In this document: piece by piece, positions 34,834 through 35,061 of the stretch
Layout of the letters: each line of letters opens with the position of its first letter
How positions within the stretch are numbered: the first letter of the stretch is position 1
Source: Hymenobacter rubripertinctus
Lineage (GTDB): Bacteria > Bacteroidota > Bacteroidia > Cytophagales > Hymenobacteraceae
Assembly (NCBI RefSeq): GCF_003583925.1
Contig: NZ_QYCN01000002.1
Span: 178,784 to 213,844 of the forward strand
Length of the DNA stretch: 35,061 bases
Direction of reading: 5' to 3'
Notes under the pieces: generated by a model
Told to the model about the DNA's origin: nothing
Seen by the model: only the letters and a program-made list of their open reading frames with translations
Database searches by the model: none
Program-made: the position numbers and the translations under genes

Positions 34834-35061
34834 TTATCCGCTGGGCATGGCTGGTTTCCCGCTGCGGACCGTAAGCGTGAGTCGATACGGCGGCGCTCCC
34901 AGGTCCTCATCAGCGCCGTTTTCCGGCTCAACCGCTACCTCGACGCCCGCCACCGCCAGGCCCCGGGGCGGGGCTACGAATTCGTGTAGCGGAGCCGGAC
35001 GAGTCTGCTCAGGAAACAGTATCGGCTCCAGGACCGGGGTTGCGCTTCCGCTATCCCGGGG
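34834..35061 (-). CDS. C-terminal part of an unidentified gene (cut at window edge)
   Basis: The reverse strand stays open from the window end to a TAA at 34836-34834, giving 75 residues and no start inside. The sequence includes FPEQTRPAPLHEFVAPPRG and ends YRLTLTVRSGKPAMPSG. GC-rich third positions and gene spacing (30 nt after a convergent stop) make a real gene plausible. Family unknown. No other frame here is open over the same length with better character. Confidence 0.5.
   Translation of the reverse strand, partial: PRDSGSATPVLEPILFPEQTRPAPLHEFVAPPRGLAVAGVEVAVEPENGADEDLGAPPYRLTLTVRSGKPAMPSG

Overview
The window reads as chromosomal backbone of a GC-rich member of the Bacteroidota, most likely Cytophagales and probably Hymenobacter or a close relative. 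This is inferred from protein families (a DUF4199 membrane protein, a TPR-PD40-CRD-OmpA protein, a YbiT-like ABC-F with one decayed ATP site, a MntR-like DtxR with a TEENYL N-terminus, a YkuD_2 L,D-transpeptidase), from the near absence of Shine-Dalgarno sequences, and from a few TAnnTTTG -7 boxes of the Bacteroidota sigma-A type. I see no rRNA, intact tRNA, CRISPR array, insertion sequence, integrase or prophage gene.

Layout. 1-9.4 kb: DNA topoisomerase IB, an M48 lipoprotein metalloprotease, an App1-type phosphatase, an NTF2-like lipoprotein, the transglycosylase MtgA, a LON substrate-binding-domain protein, a metallophosphoesterase overlapping tail to tail with a diacylglycerol-kinase-family lipid kinase, a second M48 protease and a 64-aa membrane protein. 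9.4-15.1 kb: L,D-transpeptidase, small lipoprotein, the first of three paralogous small secreted proteins, DUF4199, ABC-F ATPase, a Pro-rich outer-membrane barrel and an lmo0937-like miniprotein. 15.4-20.5 kb: 3-hydroxyacyl-CoA dehydrogenase, MsrA, an unrecognised 268-aa protein, DapD and a glycosyltransferase. 20.6-26.7 kb: KAS III (FabH-like), DtxR-family regulator, MnmE, aldo/keto reductase and citrate synthase. 26.7-31.9 kb: two more secreted paralogs, a PorE-like OmpA protein, QueE, FolD and a 65-aa protein. 32.0-35.1 kb: LepA, a polytopic membrane protein and the C-terminal part of an unidentified gene cut by the right edge.

Most genes are single housekeeping or envelope genes. Several deal with the envelope: MtgA and the L,D-transpeptidase act on peptidoglycan, the OmpA protein probably binds it, and two M48 proteases, several lipoproteins and DapD (lysine/meso-DAP precursor) fit the same theme. 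No multi-gene defence, secretion or biosynthetic cluster is evident.

The most unusual signal lies between the genes. At least eight intergenic spaces are filled by long inverted repeats with arms of about 27-52 nt, each with a different core and most starting within a few bases of a stop codon. Other points for follow-up are the asymmetric ABC-F ATP sites, the family of three secreted proteins in AT-rich surroundings, a 76-nt tRNA-like fold placed right behind a good candidate promoter, and the PorE-type domain order.
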